The notes beneath the pieces were generated by a model. It had not been told where the DNA came from, ran no database searches, and was given only the letters and a program-made list of their open reading frames with translations. This document shows positions 47,434-56,564 of a stretch of 64,000 bases of DNA, piece by piece (within the stretch, counting starts at the first letter, position 1; every line of letters begins with the position of its first letter). The position numbers and the translations under genes were made by a program. Location: positions 44,140 to 108,139 of the forward strand of contig JAPDPQ010000018.1 in NCBI GenBank assembly GCA_034506395.1, read 5' to 3'. Source of the stretch: a candidate division KSB1 bacterium. Lineage in GTDB: Bacteria; Zhuqueibacterota; Zhuqueibacteria; Thermofontimicrobiales; Thermofontimicrobiaceae.

Positions 47434-48597
47434 CTAACTGGCCAACGCTTCAACGACACGCTGAGCCGCCTCTTGAAATGAGTTGGCCACCAAGAACTTC
47501 AGGCCCGATTCTTTTAGAATCTGGGCTGCTTCTTCGGCATTGGTCCCGGCCAATCGGACAATCATCGGTACCTTCACGCTGACTTTTTTGGCTGCCTCGA
47601 CCACGCCGGTGGCCACTCGATCGCAACGAACGATGCCGCCGAAAATATTGATCAGAACGGCCTTCACATTGGGATCGCTAAGGATGATTTTAAAGCCATT
47701 TTCGACCGTCTCTGCGCTGGCGCCGCCGCCGACATCAAGAAAATTGGCTGGATTGCCGCCGGCTAATTTGATCAAATCCATGGTCGCCATGGCCAATCCT
47801 GCGCCGTTGACCATACATCCGACATTGCCATCCAGCTTGATATAATTGAGATCATATTTAGAGGCTTCAACCTCCAATGGCTCTTCTTCATCAATATCGC
47901 GTAGCTCTACAATATCCTTGTGCCGAAATAGCGCATTATCATCGATATTGATCTTCGCATCGAGCGCCAAGACACGGCCATCTGTTGTGACCACTAACGG
48001 ATTGATTTCAGCCAAAGAGGCATCAACAGCAACGTAAGCATTATAAAGCGCTGTGAGAAATTGGACAGCATTTTTGAATTGATCGCCCGATAGCCCCAGT
48101 CCAAACGCCAGCTTGCGCGCTTGGTATGGCATGAAGCCCACCCCAGGATCGATCCATTCCTTCAATATTTTCTCTGGTGATTCGGCAGCCACTTTTTCAA
48201 TCTCCACTCCGCCTTCGGTGCTTACCATAAAAACCAATTGGGATTTGGAACGGTCTAAAACGATACCAGCATACAGTTCTCGGTCAATGGCCAACCCCTG
48301 CTCCACCAGGACGCGCTTGACAATTTTCCCCTCAGGACCCGTTTGATGGGTCACCAATCTCATGCCGATCATTTTGCTGGCGATTTCTTCTGCTTCCTGA
48401 GGATTTTTGGCCAGTTTAACTCCGCCGCCTTTTCCCCGACCGCCAGCATGAATCTGTGCCTTGACGACCACGGTCCCGCCACCAAGTTCCTCGGCGATTC
48501 GCCTGGCTTCAGCAGCGGTAAAAGCCACCCGGCCCTCTGGCACAGGAACATGAAATTTCCGCAAGATGTCCTTCGCTTGATATTCGTGTATCTTCAT
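47434..48597 (-). CDS. sucC: Succinate-CoA ligase beta subunit
   Basis: A 387-aa ATP-grasp subunit of succinyl-CoA synthetase. Start [100 protein letters not shown] are all present. ATG 48597 has AGGAGG 4 bases upstream. Same strand as sucD downstream. The enzyme works in the TCA cycle or in succinate-forming fermentation. Confidence 0.97.
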   Translation of the reverse strand: MKIHEYQAKDILRKFHVPVPEGRVAFTAAEARRIAEELGGGTVVVKAQIHAGGRGKGGGVKLAKNPQEAEEIASKMIGMRLVTHQTGPEGKIVKRVLVEQGLAIDRELYAGIVLDRSKSQLVFMVSTEGGVEIEKVAAESPEKILKEWIDPGVGFMPYQARKLAFGLGLSGDQFKNAVQFLTALYNAYVAVDASLAEINPLVVTTDGRVLALDAKINIDDNALFRHKDIVELRDIDEEEPLEVEASKYDLNYIKLDGNVGCMVNGAGLAMATMDLIKLAGGNPANFLDVGGGASAETVENGFKIILSDPNVKAVLINIFGGIVRCDRVATGVVEAAKKVSVKVPMIVRLAGTNAEEAAQILKESGLKFLVANSFQEAAQRVVEALAS

Positions 48598-48741
48598 TCA
48601 TCCTCCTAAACATTATTTTGTATCTAACTTTCTGCAAAATGATCGATTAATTAAGCACTCCACATTTTCCCGTATTGATACAACACTGACGATGATTTAT
48701 TCAGCATCTTTTAACGTTACATCATTCTATTGCCTTTTGAA

Positions 48742-49695
48742 TCATTCTTTAACGATTCGCGTTCCGGTTCTTCCTTCGACCGCATCCGTCATCCGCTCGG
48801 TCGCGGTGATAATGCAGACTTCGCCACCGCTCTCGATAAAATTGATGGCTGCCTGAATTTTCGGTCCCATGCTGCCAGCAGGAAATTGGCCTGCTTCGAG
48901 GTATTGTTTCGCCTCAGCCACGGTCAACCGATCCAGATCGATCTGATTGTATTGTCGATAATTCAGTGCGACCTTTTCTACGGCGGTGAGGATATAGAGC
49001 TCTTGGGCACCGATGTCGCGCGCCAGAATGGCCGCGCTCAGGTCCTTGTCTACTACCCCATCAACGCCCTCTAATGTGCCATCATCTTCAACATAAACTG
49101 GAGCGCCACCGCCGCCGACCGTGATCACAACGACTCCGGCATCGACCAACATTCGGATGACATTTTTTTCGACAATTTCCAGCGGGATCGGCGAAGGTAC
49201 TACCCGGCGCCAGCCACGGCCCGGATCGTACTTAATGACCCAATTCCGGCTATGCTCTAATTGTTTCACCTCATGCTCGTGATAGAACGGGCCAACAAAT
49301 TTGGTCGGGTTGAGGATGGATGGATCGTTTTTATCAACGATCACCTGAGCCACCACGCAAGCGACCTCCCGCTCGATGCCTCTCAAATGCAATTTATTTT
49401 GCAACGACTGCGCGATCATATAGCCCATACCGCCCTCAAGGTCTGCAACCAAGACGCCCAGCGGCACCGGTGGCACTTTATGTCGGGACTCTTCCACTCG
49501 AATCAGAGCATTGCCAACCTGCGGACCATTCCCATGCGTGATCGCGACCAGATACCCCCGTTGAATCAGATCCGCAACCCCGACCAAACTGCGCCGCGTA
49601 TTTGCAAATTGCTGGTAAATATTTCCCTCTTCAAATTCGCGGGTGATGGCATTGCCTCCCAAGGCGACAACTGCTTTGCGTACTGCTGATTTCAT
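48742..49695 (-). CDS. arcC: Carbamate kinase
   Basis: A 317-aa amino-acid-kinase-fold enzyme: carbamoyl phosphate plus ADP gives ATP, CO2 and ammonia. ATG 49695 has AGGA 8 bases upstream and yields MKSAVRKAVVALGGNAI, the family opening; an in-frame extension to 49734 is unlikely. GNGPQVGNAL, GVLVADLEGGMGYMIAQSL, KKPTKFVGPFY-like NPTKFVGPFYHEHE, AGVVVITVGGGGAPVY, DKDLSAAILA and PAGSMGPKIQAAINF mark a complete enzyme. Arginine deiminase and ornithine carbamoyltransferase are not adjacent. Works next to the GTPase gene upstream. Confidence 0.95.
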   Translation of the reverse strand: MKSAVRKAVVALGGNAITREFEEGNIYQQFANTRRSLVGVADLIQRGYLVAITHGNGPQVGNALIRVEESRHKVPPVPLGVLVADLEGGMGYMIAQSLQNKLHLRGIEREVACVVAQVIVDKNDPSILNPTKFVGPFYHEHEVKQLEHSRNWVIKYDPGRGWRRVVPSPIPLEIVEKNVIRMLVDAGVVVITVGGGGAPVYVEDDGTLEGVDGVVDKDLSAAILARDIGAQELYILTAVEKVALNYRQYNQIDLDRLTVAEAKQYLEAGQFPAGSMGPKIQAAINFIESGGEVCIITATERMTDAVEGRTGTRIVKE

Positions 49696-49887
49696 AATTT
49701 TTTCCTGACAAGTTGACCCCTTGCCAAAATGCAAAATATTTGACTTTGAATTCTGCTAATGACCCAAATTTTTTTGAATGCTCAAACAGCAAATAGAGAA
49801 ATTAAAAGCATCCAATTTTGGTTTCCAATCAAAATCTTTATTACAGCTTGGTTCAAAATAGCTCGGTTATCTTGATCAAAAAAGAAA

Positions 49888-49920
49888 ATCTCCCGAAGTC
49901 AAAAAGTGACCTCGGGAGAT
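49888..49920 (-). terminator. Rho-independent terminator of the cDPGS-like gene
   Basis: ATCTCCCGAaGTCA (49888-49901) and TGACcTCGGGAGAT (49907-49920), one mismatch, 5-base loop. On the minus strand it is followed by TTTCTTTTTT. A textbook intrinsic terminator 6 bases past the stop. Confidence 0.88.
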
Positions 49921-49925
49921 ATTAT

Positions 49926-51239
49926 TTATTTAAAGCGAATCAACACATCCTCCAGATTCGGCCGACCGATCTCCTGGAGTTCGTAGATCACGCGAACCGC
50001 CGGCTTATTGATCTTGATTAACTTTCGCAAGTCAATTGGCGTCCCAATGATTACCACATCGCATTCGGCCTTGTTGATGGTCTTCTCCAGGTCTTTGATC
50101 TGTTGTTCGCCATATCCCATCGCTGGCAGCAAAGCGCCGATCTCTGGGTATTTCTCAAATGTCTCGGCGATTTTGCCGACGACCCAGGGTCGCGGATCTA
50201 CAATTTCGGTCGCCCCGAATTTTTCAGCCGCAACCACACCAGCACCAAAACCCATCTCGCCATGCGTCAATGTGGGGCCGTCCTCAACTACCAGCGCCCG
50301 GCGACCACGAATCAGCTCTGGCTGCTCCACAATTAATGGCGAAGCTGCGTCGATAATGATAGCCTTCGGATTCACTTCTCGAACGCTCTGGCGAACATAT
50401 TCGATATCATCATATTCTGCTGTATCAATCTTATTGATGATCACCACATCGGCCATGCGGAGATTGGTTTCACCAGGATGATAGGTCAATTCGTGACCGG
50501 CGCGATGCGGGTCTGCCACCACGATATGGAGATCCGGCTGGTAAAATGGCGTATCGTTGTTCCCACCGTCCCAGAGAACAATATCAGCCTCTTGCTCAGC
50601 CTGGCGGAGGATCGCCTCATAATCCACTCCTGCATAAACAATGGTGCCACGATTAATATGCGGCTCGTATTCCTCGCGCTCCTCGATGGTACATCTGTGC
50701 TTGTCCATGTCCTCGTAGCTGGCAAAACGCTGCACTTTTTGAGCAGACAGATCACCATAGGGCATGGGATGTCGCACGGCCACCAATTTTTTGCCATATG
50801 ACTTCAGGATATCGCTCACTCTGCGAGTGGTTTGGCTCTTACCGCATCCAGTTCGAACCGCACAAATCGCGATGACTGGCTTATTACTTTTCAGGCTGGT
50901 CGTCCGAGTGCCCATCAGCCAGAAATCTGCGCCCGCCGCAGTAACGATCGAGGCCTTGTGCATTACATACTCGTGCGGCACATCACTATAAGCAAAAACC
51001 ACCCGATCCACCTGGTGCTGACGGATCAGATCGCTCAATTGCTCCTCTGGGTAAATCGGAATCCCATTCGGATATAATTTCCCCGCTAATTCTGTAGGGT
51101 AGGTCCTTCCCTCAATATCAGGGATCTGAGTGGCAGTAAAGGCCACCACTTCAAACATTTCATTATCACGAAATCGTAAATTGAAATTATGGAAATCACG
51201 TCCGGCCGCTCCCATGATAATCACTTTTTCTCGACTCAT
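49926..51239 (-). CDS. Cyclic 2,3-diphosphoglycerate synthetase-like NTPase
   Basis: A 437-aa protein. N-terminal Rossmann-like domain (VIIMGAAGRDFHNFN, VVAFTATQIPDIEG), then a P-loop NTPase: Walker A AVRTGCGKSQTTRRV, Walker B-like VLWDGGNNDTPF, NKID motif (VIINKIDTAEYDD), ending DVLIRFK. In archaea this family makes the thermoprotectant cyclic 2,3-diphosphoglycerate, but many bacterial members sit, as here, next to carbamate kinase, so their true role may differ. ATG 51239 has GGAGG 4 bases upstream. Followed by a strong terminator, then arcC. Confidence 0.82.
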   Translation of the reverse strand: MSREKVIIMGAAGRDFHNFNLRFRDNEMFEVVAFTATQIPDIEGRTYPTELAGKLYPNGIPIYPEEQLSDLIRQHQVDRVVFAYSDVPHEYVMHKASIVTAAGADFWLMGTRTTSLKSNKPVIAICAVRTGCGKSQTTRRVSDILKSYGKKLVAVRHPMPYGDLSAQKVQRFASYEDMDKHRCTIEEREEYEPHINRGTIVYAGVDYEAILRQAEQEADIVLWDGGNNDTPFYQPDLHIVVADPHRAGHELTYHPGETNLRMADVVIINKIDTAEYDDIEYVRQSVREVNPKAIIIDAASPLIVEQPELIRGRRALVVEDGPTLTHGEMGFGAGVVAAEKFGATEIVDPRPWVVGKIAETFEKYPEIGALLPAMGYGEQQIKDLEKTINKAECDVVIIGTPIDLRKLIKINKPAVRVIYELQEIGRPNLEDVLIRFK

Positions 51240-51418
51240 AAAACCTCCACGATATGTTCGATAGAGAACTTGCTGTAATTAGTGGACCAAAAGTTTTTCA
51301 ATTACAAGTCATCTAGAAATCAATACCAAATAAGACGATGCCCTTACAGCATCAGCTATCGAACATCCGATGCCAGACGTCCTCCAATGATCGAAATACT
51401 GGAATTTGATAGTCTATG

Positions 51419-52393
51419 TCAATCATAGTTGCTCAATTCTGCGAAATAAGCGATGAGATGGTTCATCAGTTCTGTTCCAGCTTTTATCTGAAACAACTCG
51501 TTTCTGACCATGCCGCTATTGGGGAGTCCTTTCAGATACCAGCCGAGATGCTTGCGAATTTCACGCAAAGCGATCCGCTCCCCTTTTACCGCTACGAGAT
51601 CGGCAAGATGCCTTTGAATAACCTCAAGTCTTTGCTCCAAACTGGGGGCAGGCAATTTATGGCCAGTCGTCAGAAAATGATTGGCTTGCTGAAAGATCCA
51701 AGGATTTCCGAGGCTGGCTCGACCGATCATCACCAAATCGCACCCGGTTTCATCGATCATGCGTTGAGCATCTTCGCCGGACCGTACATCACCGCTCCCA
51801 ATGATCGGCAACGATAGTTCCCGCTTGATCGTGGCAATGGTCTCCCAGTCGGCACGACCCGCGTATCCCTGCGTTTGAGTCCTCGGATGAATCGTAATTG
51901 CTGCCACACCGCATTGCTCCAGCCGCTTTGCCACCTCCAGCGCATTATTACTTTGGTTATCCCATCCTTTGCGGATTTTGGCCATCACTGGACGCGAACT
52001 ATGCTGCACGACGGCACGGGCGATCTCCTCAAGGCGATCGATATCTTTGAGCAGCGCAGCCCCAGCTCCGCGTTTGACTACTTTTCGGACCGGGCACCCA
52101 AAATTTAGATCAATCACATCGGGCTGAAAAGGCTCAATAATGGACAATGCTCGCACAAATGTGTCAGGATCTGAGCCAAAAAGCTGAAACCCGATCGGAC
52201 GCTCCGATTCCCGAAAGAAAACATACTCCAGCGTCCGACGATTGTTACGAAGCAGCCCATCCACGCTGATCATTTCGCTGAACACCATGGCAGCACCGAA
52301 CCCGCGACAAATGTTGCGAAACGTGGAATCGGAGATCCCTGCCAATGGCGCTAAAATTACCCTACCGTCCAAATGAATTTCATTTAATTTCAT
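51419..52393 (-). CDS. dusB: tRNA-dihydrouridine synthase (DusB-like)
   Basis: A 324-aa FMN enzyme reducing uridines in the tRNA D-loop with NADPH. Landmarks: ILAPLAGISDSTFRNICRGF, FSEMISVDGLL, FQLFGSDPDTFVRAL, DLNFGCPVRKVVKRGAGAAL (catalytic Cys), ITIHPRTQTQGYAGRADW, IIGSGDVRSGEDAQRM, DLVMIGRASLGNPWIF. All key residues present. Followed by the cDPGS-like gene in the same direction after a spacer of about 180 bases. Confidence 0.95.
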   Translation of the reverse strand: MKLNEIHLDGRVILAPLAGISDSTFRNICRGFGAAMVFSEMISVDGLLRNNRRTLEYVFFRESERPIGFQLFGSDPDTFVRALSIIEPFQPDVIDLNFGCPVRKVVKRGAGAALLKDIDRLEEIARAVVQHSSRPVMAKIRKGWDNQSNNALEVAKRLEQCGVAAITIHPRTQTQGYAGRADWETIATIKRELSLPIIGSGDVRSGEDAQRMIDETGCDLVMIGRASLGNPWIFQQANHFLTTGHKLPAPSLEQRLEVIQRHLADLVAVKGERIALREIRKHLGWYLKGLPNSGMVRNELFQIKAGTELMNHLIAYFAELSNYD

Positions 52394-52983
52394 GAGTTAA
52401 AAGATAATAACTTATTGCCAAATTTGCAAGCGCTTTTTCGATAAATTTGCGTCAAGATATCGATTCATTAAAGCAGCATATCGAAGTTTGAAATGTTACC
52501 TAAGTTTTTGGGTTGCGCTGGTCTTTCAATGATTGAATAACAAAGTACTGCGTGATCCGGCACAACGCATTCTACCCAGCATCGAAGCTTTGGCCGTAAA
52601 ACATGGAATTAGCGAAGCCTGTATCAATCTGCATCCCCAGAAATCGCAACAACTCATTTATGAATAAGTTCAACGCGGATTGGACCCATTGCCAAATTTA
52701 AGCTGCTACAATACCAGACGTCGTTTGCAGTGGAAATAAATTTCAAAAAAAAGAAGTGGCTAATGGGGCGGCCTGGTATCCTGGCGCTTCGAGAAAAGGC
52801 GATTTCACGGTGGAGCTAACCTGCAACGATTTTTTTGATTGTATGCACCATTTCTAATGGGCTACCTGATGCGAGTGTCGGTAAAATGACAAATGGCGCT
52901 GAAAGATTTATAATGATTAAACAAATTTTTTTGATCTTAGCTGATATGGTTTTAATTTAATAAACCAATCTGAAGAACTAAAA
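52394..52983. other. Intergenic region with possible decayed coding sequence
   Basis: A 590-base gap. From 52533 a plus-strand reading gives LNNKVLRDPAQRILPSIEAL then AVKHGISEACINL, interrupted by TAA after 45 codons and again later; another piece near 52750 reads KKEVANGAAWYPGASRKGDF. The pieces look protein-like but match nothing I recognise; a gene remnant is possible. Confidence 0.3.
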
Positions 52984-53226
52984 ATGAATTCAATGGAAAC
53001 TTTCCTTGTTTTGCTGATCGGACTGGTGGCTGGCTGGACGGATTCTCAAAGGCAAAGGATTTGCCTAGCAGGCAATCTGATCGTCGGTGTGATTGGTGCG
53101 TTGTTGGGAGGATTTCTCTCTAGCTTATTGGATTTGAAAGTGGTCGGTATTTGGGAGGCTCTGACCGCCGCACTGATCGGCGGCATCGTCCTCATCTGGC
53201 TGAACGGCCTCATCAAATTAAAATAG
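52984..53226 (+). CDS. GlsB/YeaQ/YmgE family membrane protein
   Basis: An 80-aa protein with three hydrophobic helices: LVLLIGLVAGWTDSQRQR, NLIVGVIGALLGGFLSSLL and LTAALIGGIVLIWLNGLI. The GNLIVGVIGALLGGFL signature marks the transglycosylase-associated (GlsB/YeaQ) family, linked to stress but without proven biochemical role. Ribosome site weak. Confidence 0.85.
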   Translation: MNSMETFLVLLIGLVAGWTDSQRQRICLAGNLIVGVIGALLGGFLSSLLDLKVVGIWEALTAALIGGIVLIWLNGLIKLK

Positions 53227-53418
53227 GCCAATTGCTGATTTCTTCAATCAAATGGTCAGCGTTGACAAATTAGCATCACTAGGCAGAGGACTTTCCCCCT
53301 GCTAATTTCTTGCCGTAGCAGCAAATCGTCCGAGGAGATTTAGCAAAAGATCGGGCAAATTTGCTCCGTCGCTTCCGCCGCGCGGCGTGACAGCTTATTG
53401 AGTGAGCCTGAACAACAA

Positions 53419-53457
53419 CAGTCTGTAGCGCAGCCTCAAATCCTGCGCTACAGACTG
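53419..53457. terminator. Perfect 15-bp hairpin between convergent genes
   Basis: CAGTCTGTAGCGCAG (53419-53433) and CTGCGCTACAGACTG (53443-53457), 9-base loop, no mismatch. No T run. Between the GlsB gene and the LamG protein, so a bidirectional terminator or a repeat unit. Confidence 0.5.
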
Positions 53458-53507
53458 CGGAGAGTTATCGCACATGGGAGCAACAATTCACTTCTGTCGA
53501 ACACCGG

Positions 53508-55376
53508 CTATTTTATAAAAGTCATTTTTCGCTGTTGTTCAAACTGACCAGCTTTGAGTACACAGATATAGTTGCCAGATACGACCTTTTGCCCGTGATG
53601 ATCCGTGCCATCCCAAGACAGGCGATAAGCACCAGCGGTTGAGAAACCATCAATGAGCGTCTTCACGATCTTACCCTGCAAATCGTAAATTTTAAGGCTC
53701 ACATGGCCCGATTCCCTAATGGAAAAAGCGATCGTGGTCGTGGGATTGAACGGATTGGGATAATTTTGTTCTAACAAATAGCCAGATGGATGCGCGGTAA
53801 GAGTTACGATAATTGGGCCGTGAAATTTAATAGTGCCGGAAAAATCAACATCCGCTAATTTATAATAATAGGTCTCGCCCATCATCACGTCGCGGTCAAC
53901 AAATGAATAATGATGTACCTGACTCGAATTGCCTGCACCAGGGATGAGCGTCCGAGTGATTTGTTGATAGTCTCTATCTTTCGATCGGCTGCGATAGAGC
54001 TGGAACCCGTAATTTTCGGTCTCGGACTGAGTGGTCCATTTCAACGTGACCAATCCCGCCCCGATTTCAGCAGTGAAAGAGGAAAGCTCAACCGGCGTGC
54101 CATCTTCGAGATAAAGCTGCTGGACTTCAGCCTCAGATAGAACGCGACGATAAAGCCTAACTTCATCAATAATGCCTTGATAACTACTCCCGCTGGTCTC
54201 TGGTCTAATTCTCCCCATCGTGAATTCACAATTGTGCGGGTCGATATTTCCTGAGGTGGCTACGCTGTTGACCAATTCACCATTAACATATAATTTGCAG
54301 AGGCCCGGGTATTGCCACGTGGCGACTATATGATACCAGGTATTTGTATTAACAGGATTGCCCTCAACATTCACCACATTAAAACCTCCAATGCTTGCTG
54401 AAATTGCACCGTTGTTATAAAGGTTAAGATTTAAGCCATATTCATAGGTATCGGGATAATCGCTTTTCATCAGAATATGAGAACCACCAGGCGGGATGGT
54501 TGGAAAACTAACCCAGGCGCAAATGGTCAAAGAATCTCTTAAATTCATGCTGCTGCTGCTCGGTACGAGAATATAATCATCGATGCCATCAAATTCATAA
54601 GCGCTTTGCGGCCTACCCAGACGATCGCTGGTCAGCATTGCGCCATATACTGTGCCATCGTTCCCATTACCACTTTCATCATTGGCATTCCCATTGAATG
54701 GATAATAGGCCACTAATCCATCTGAATTTTCCTCATACCAAAGTTCAAGGTCGTCGAAATAGTAGAGATTACCGTCATGCTCAGAGAACAGATAAAATGC
54801 ATTATAATAATCACCGTAAATGTTGGTCGCCTGCAGCCGAGTGATTTTCTGGATGTCGTTGATCCAGACATCAATGCATTTGGTAATGTGATCGTACCTA
54901 ACTTTTATTTTGTACCATTGATTGGGTGTAAAATCGTCGATCTCAACATTCAAATCATAACCCACCTGGCAATAAATTTTGCCAAAGTCAAAATAAACGG
55001 TACCATAATTGCCCGTCGTTGGGATGTTGGTATTGATCAATCCCAGACCGCCGTCATTTCCGGTAGGTAGAACCCACGCTTGCCAGTAGATAACGTGCCG
55101 CTGTACAGTCACGGATTTTTCCATTTGCGCTGTCCAACCCGGCGCACCTTTCATCTGCATGCTTTGTGATCCAGAATGCGAGTGTGAATTGACGACCACC
55201 TGATAGGAATTGCCCGCGCCATTATAGCGCAAATACCATCCGCCCGATGACGGAAATGTGCCTGCTGTGTATGAATCAAAATTATCAGCGAATACAGTGC
55301 TATGAGCATTCTGGGCCTGAACAGTCGTTAACAGGCAAATAGACATAGCGATTGAAAAAATGATTAGCTTTTTCAT
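53508..55376 (-). CDS. Secreted LamG/concanavalin-fold protein with sorting domain
   Basis: A 622-aa surface protein. ATG 55376, preceded by GGGGGAAGC, begins the signal peptide (MKKLIIFSIAMSICLLTTVQ). Residues about 30-210 form a first jelly-roll (FADNFDSYTAGTFPSSGGWY, QMEKSVTVQRHVIYWQAWVL). A LamG domain follows (GLVAYYPFNGNANDESGNGN, YEFDGIDDYILVPS, SLTICAWVSFP, NTWYHIVATWQ, IDEVRLYRRVLSEAEVQQLY), then a fibronectin-like segment (LKWTTQSETENYGFQLYRS) and a sorting domain (LEQNYPNPFNPTTTIAFSI, KIYDLQGKIVKTLIDGF, MTFIK). Probably polysaccharide-binding; exported by a type IX-like route not encoded here. Confidence 0.9.
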   Translation of the reverse strand: MKKLIIFSIAMSICLLTTVQAQNAHSTVFADNFDSYTAGTFPSSGGWYLRYNGAGNSYQVVVNSHSHSGSQSMQMKGAPGWTAQMEKSVTVQRHVIYWQAWVLPTGNDGGLGLINTNIPTTGNYGTVYFDFGKIYCQVGYDLNVEIDDFTPNQWYKIKVRYDHITKCIDVWINDIQKITRLQATNIYGDYYNAFYLFSEHDGNLYYFDDLELWYEENSDGLVAYYPFNGNANDESGNGNDGTVYGAMLTSDRLGRPQSAYEFDGIDDYILVPSSSSMNLRDSLTICAWVSFPTIPPGGSHILMKSDYPDTYEYGLNLNLYNNGAISASIGGFNVVNVEGNPVNTNTWYHIVATWQYPGLCKLYVNGELVNSVATSGNIDPHNCEFTMGRIRPETSGSSYQGIIDEVRLYRRVLSEAEVQQLYLEDGTPVELSSFTAEIGAGLVTLKWTTQSETENYGFQLYRSRSKDRDYQQITRTLIPGAGNSSQVHHYSFVDRDVMMGETYYYKLADVDFSGTIKFHGPIIVTLTAHPSGYLLEQNYPNPFNPTTTIAFSIRESGHVSLKIYDLQGKIVKTLIDGFSTAGAYRLSWDGTDHHGQKVVSGNYICVLKAGQFEQQRKMTFIK

Positions 55377-55653
55377 TGTAGCTTCCCCCGATGATGAATT
55401 TTCCATGATTGTTTGTAGAGTTGATTGACAAATGTTTTGCCTCAGCAAAGCAAAAGATTCACGTATCCACTTTCGAATGAGCCGATTTTGATAGCTATCC
55501 CGCATGGATGGCATTTTGGATATTCGTCATTTTCAAAATGAGGAAATGCGAACCAGGTTCTCTAACTGCCAGTGCCTTGGACATCGACAATTTTGATCAT
55601 CGCCATTGCATCACCCCCCGCGAGAATTTTCTCATTTAATCTTTTATGCTTTT

Positions 55654-56064
55654 TTAGTAGTTGATTACTGCTGTTTGAACACTATCCGGATAGACTTTCA
55701 TTTGAATCGTCAGTTTTTGACCATCGCCGTCATAATCGTCCTTGCCTATGGCTTGAATTATCACCAGATGATCATTGGCAGAAATTATCTGGAAATGGCC
55801 ATTTTCGTTATCGGCAGCAATCCCCAGTTTTTTTAGGCCATCTGCCTCTTTCGTCAAATCCGAGAAAGGATATGGCGTTCCGCCCAAAAACTTTAGCGTG
55901 TGATAATAAGCCTGAGCTTTGGCCGCAATGGATAATAAATCCAGTGTCAATGCGTGTTGGCTGGCTTCTTGATGGGCGCTATTGAATTTTTCAATTCCCA
56001 CGAGAATCGCTGCGCCCACCGCCAGTAATCCCAGCGTGTATAACAACGCCTGTTATTGACCCAT
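55654..56064 (-). pseudogene. Pilin-like gene interrupted by TAA at codon 4
   Basis: ATG 56064 has AGGA 7 bases upstream and reads MGQ, then TAA (56055-56053), then QALLYTLGLLAVGAAILVGI. Related pilin-like proteins in this lineage begin MGQQQ followed by a single hydrophobic helix, so one C-to-T change in a CAA codon is the simple explanation. Beyond the stop the frame is intact for 130 codons: an N-terminal helix, a helical stretch (NSAHQEASQHALTLDLLSIA), GGTPYPFSDLT, then a beta-rich end (GHFQIISANDHLVIIQAIGK, DDYDGDGQKLTIQMKVYPDS). Re-initiation at TTG 56046 could still make a shortened form. The intact remainder implies a recent mutation. Confidence 0.7.
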
Positions 56065-56564
56065 TTTGTTCCTGCCTATGAATATGCAAACGCTATAGTG
56101 ACTGTCACTATTTCTATTAACAAAATCGATGCCAAAAAAATCGATCCCGACAATGGGCTGCTCATTTGCAAAAAAGACAATTACCTATGCTTTGCAAGAA
56201 AAAACAAACGGCATGTCCAACGCATGATCAATGTTTTGATTTGTCAACCTGAAAATAGCCGAATGTTGCGGATTTGAGGCGTCTGCCGATCGGATGATGA
56301 ATTGATGGAAAATAAGGGCGAACTGGTTGGAAAATCATGGAGGATGAGAAATGGCATTCGAGGTTTAGCTAAGAAAATGGTTACTTCTGGAAAAGAGCAT
56401 CTTGATCGCAAGACAACCAAATTTTTTAAATGAGGCAAATTAGCTAGCGAATGGAATGTGATCGATGAAGCTGACAATCGCCTGACCGATAGCGGAAGTG
56501 GCGCTCTGGCTTCTGATTGATTCTGGTGGGCTTGGGATGGGGAAATAGCGTGCGGCATGTAAAA
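56065..56564. other. Intergenic region, nothing recognised
   Basis: A 500-base gap between two minus-strand units. No convincing gene, terminator or repeat; it must carry the pilin-like gene's promoter. Confidence 0.4.
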
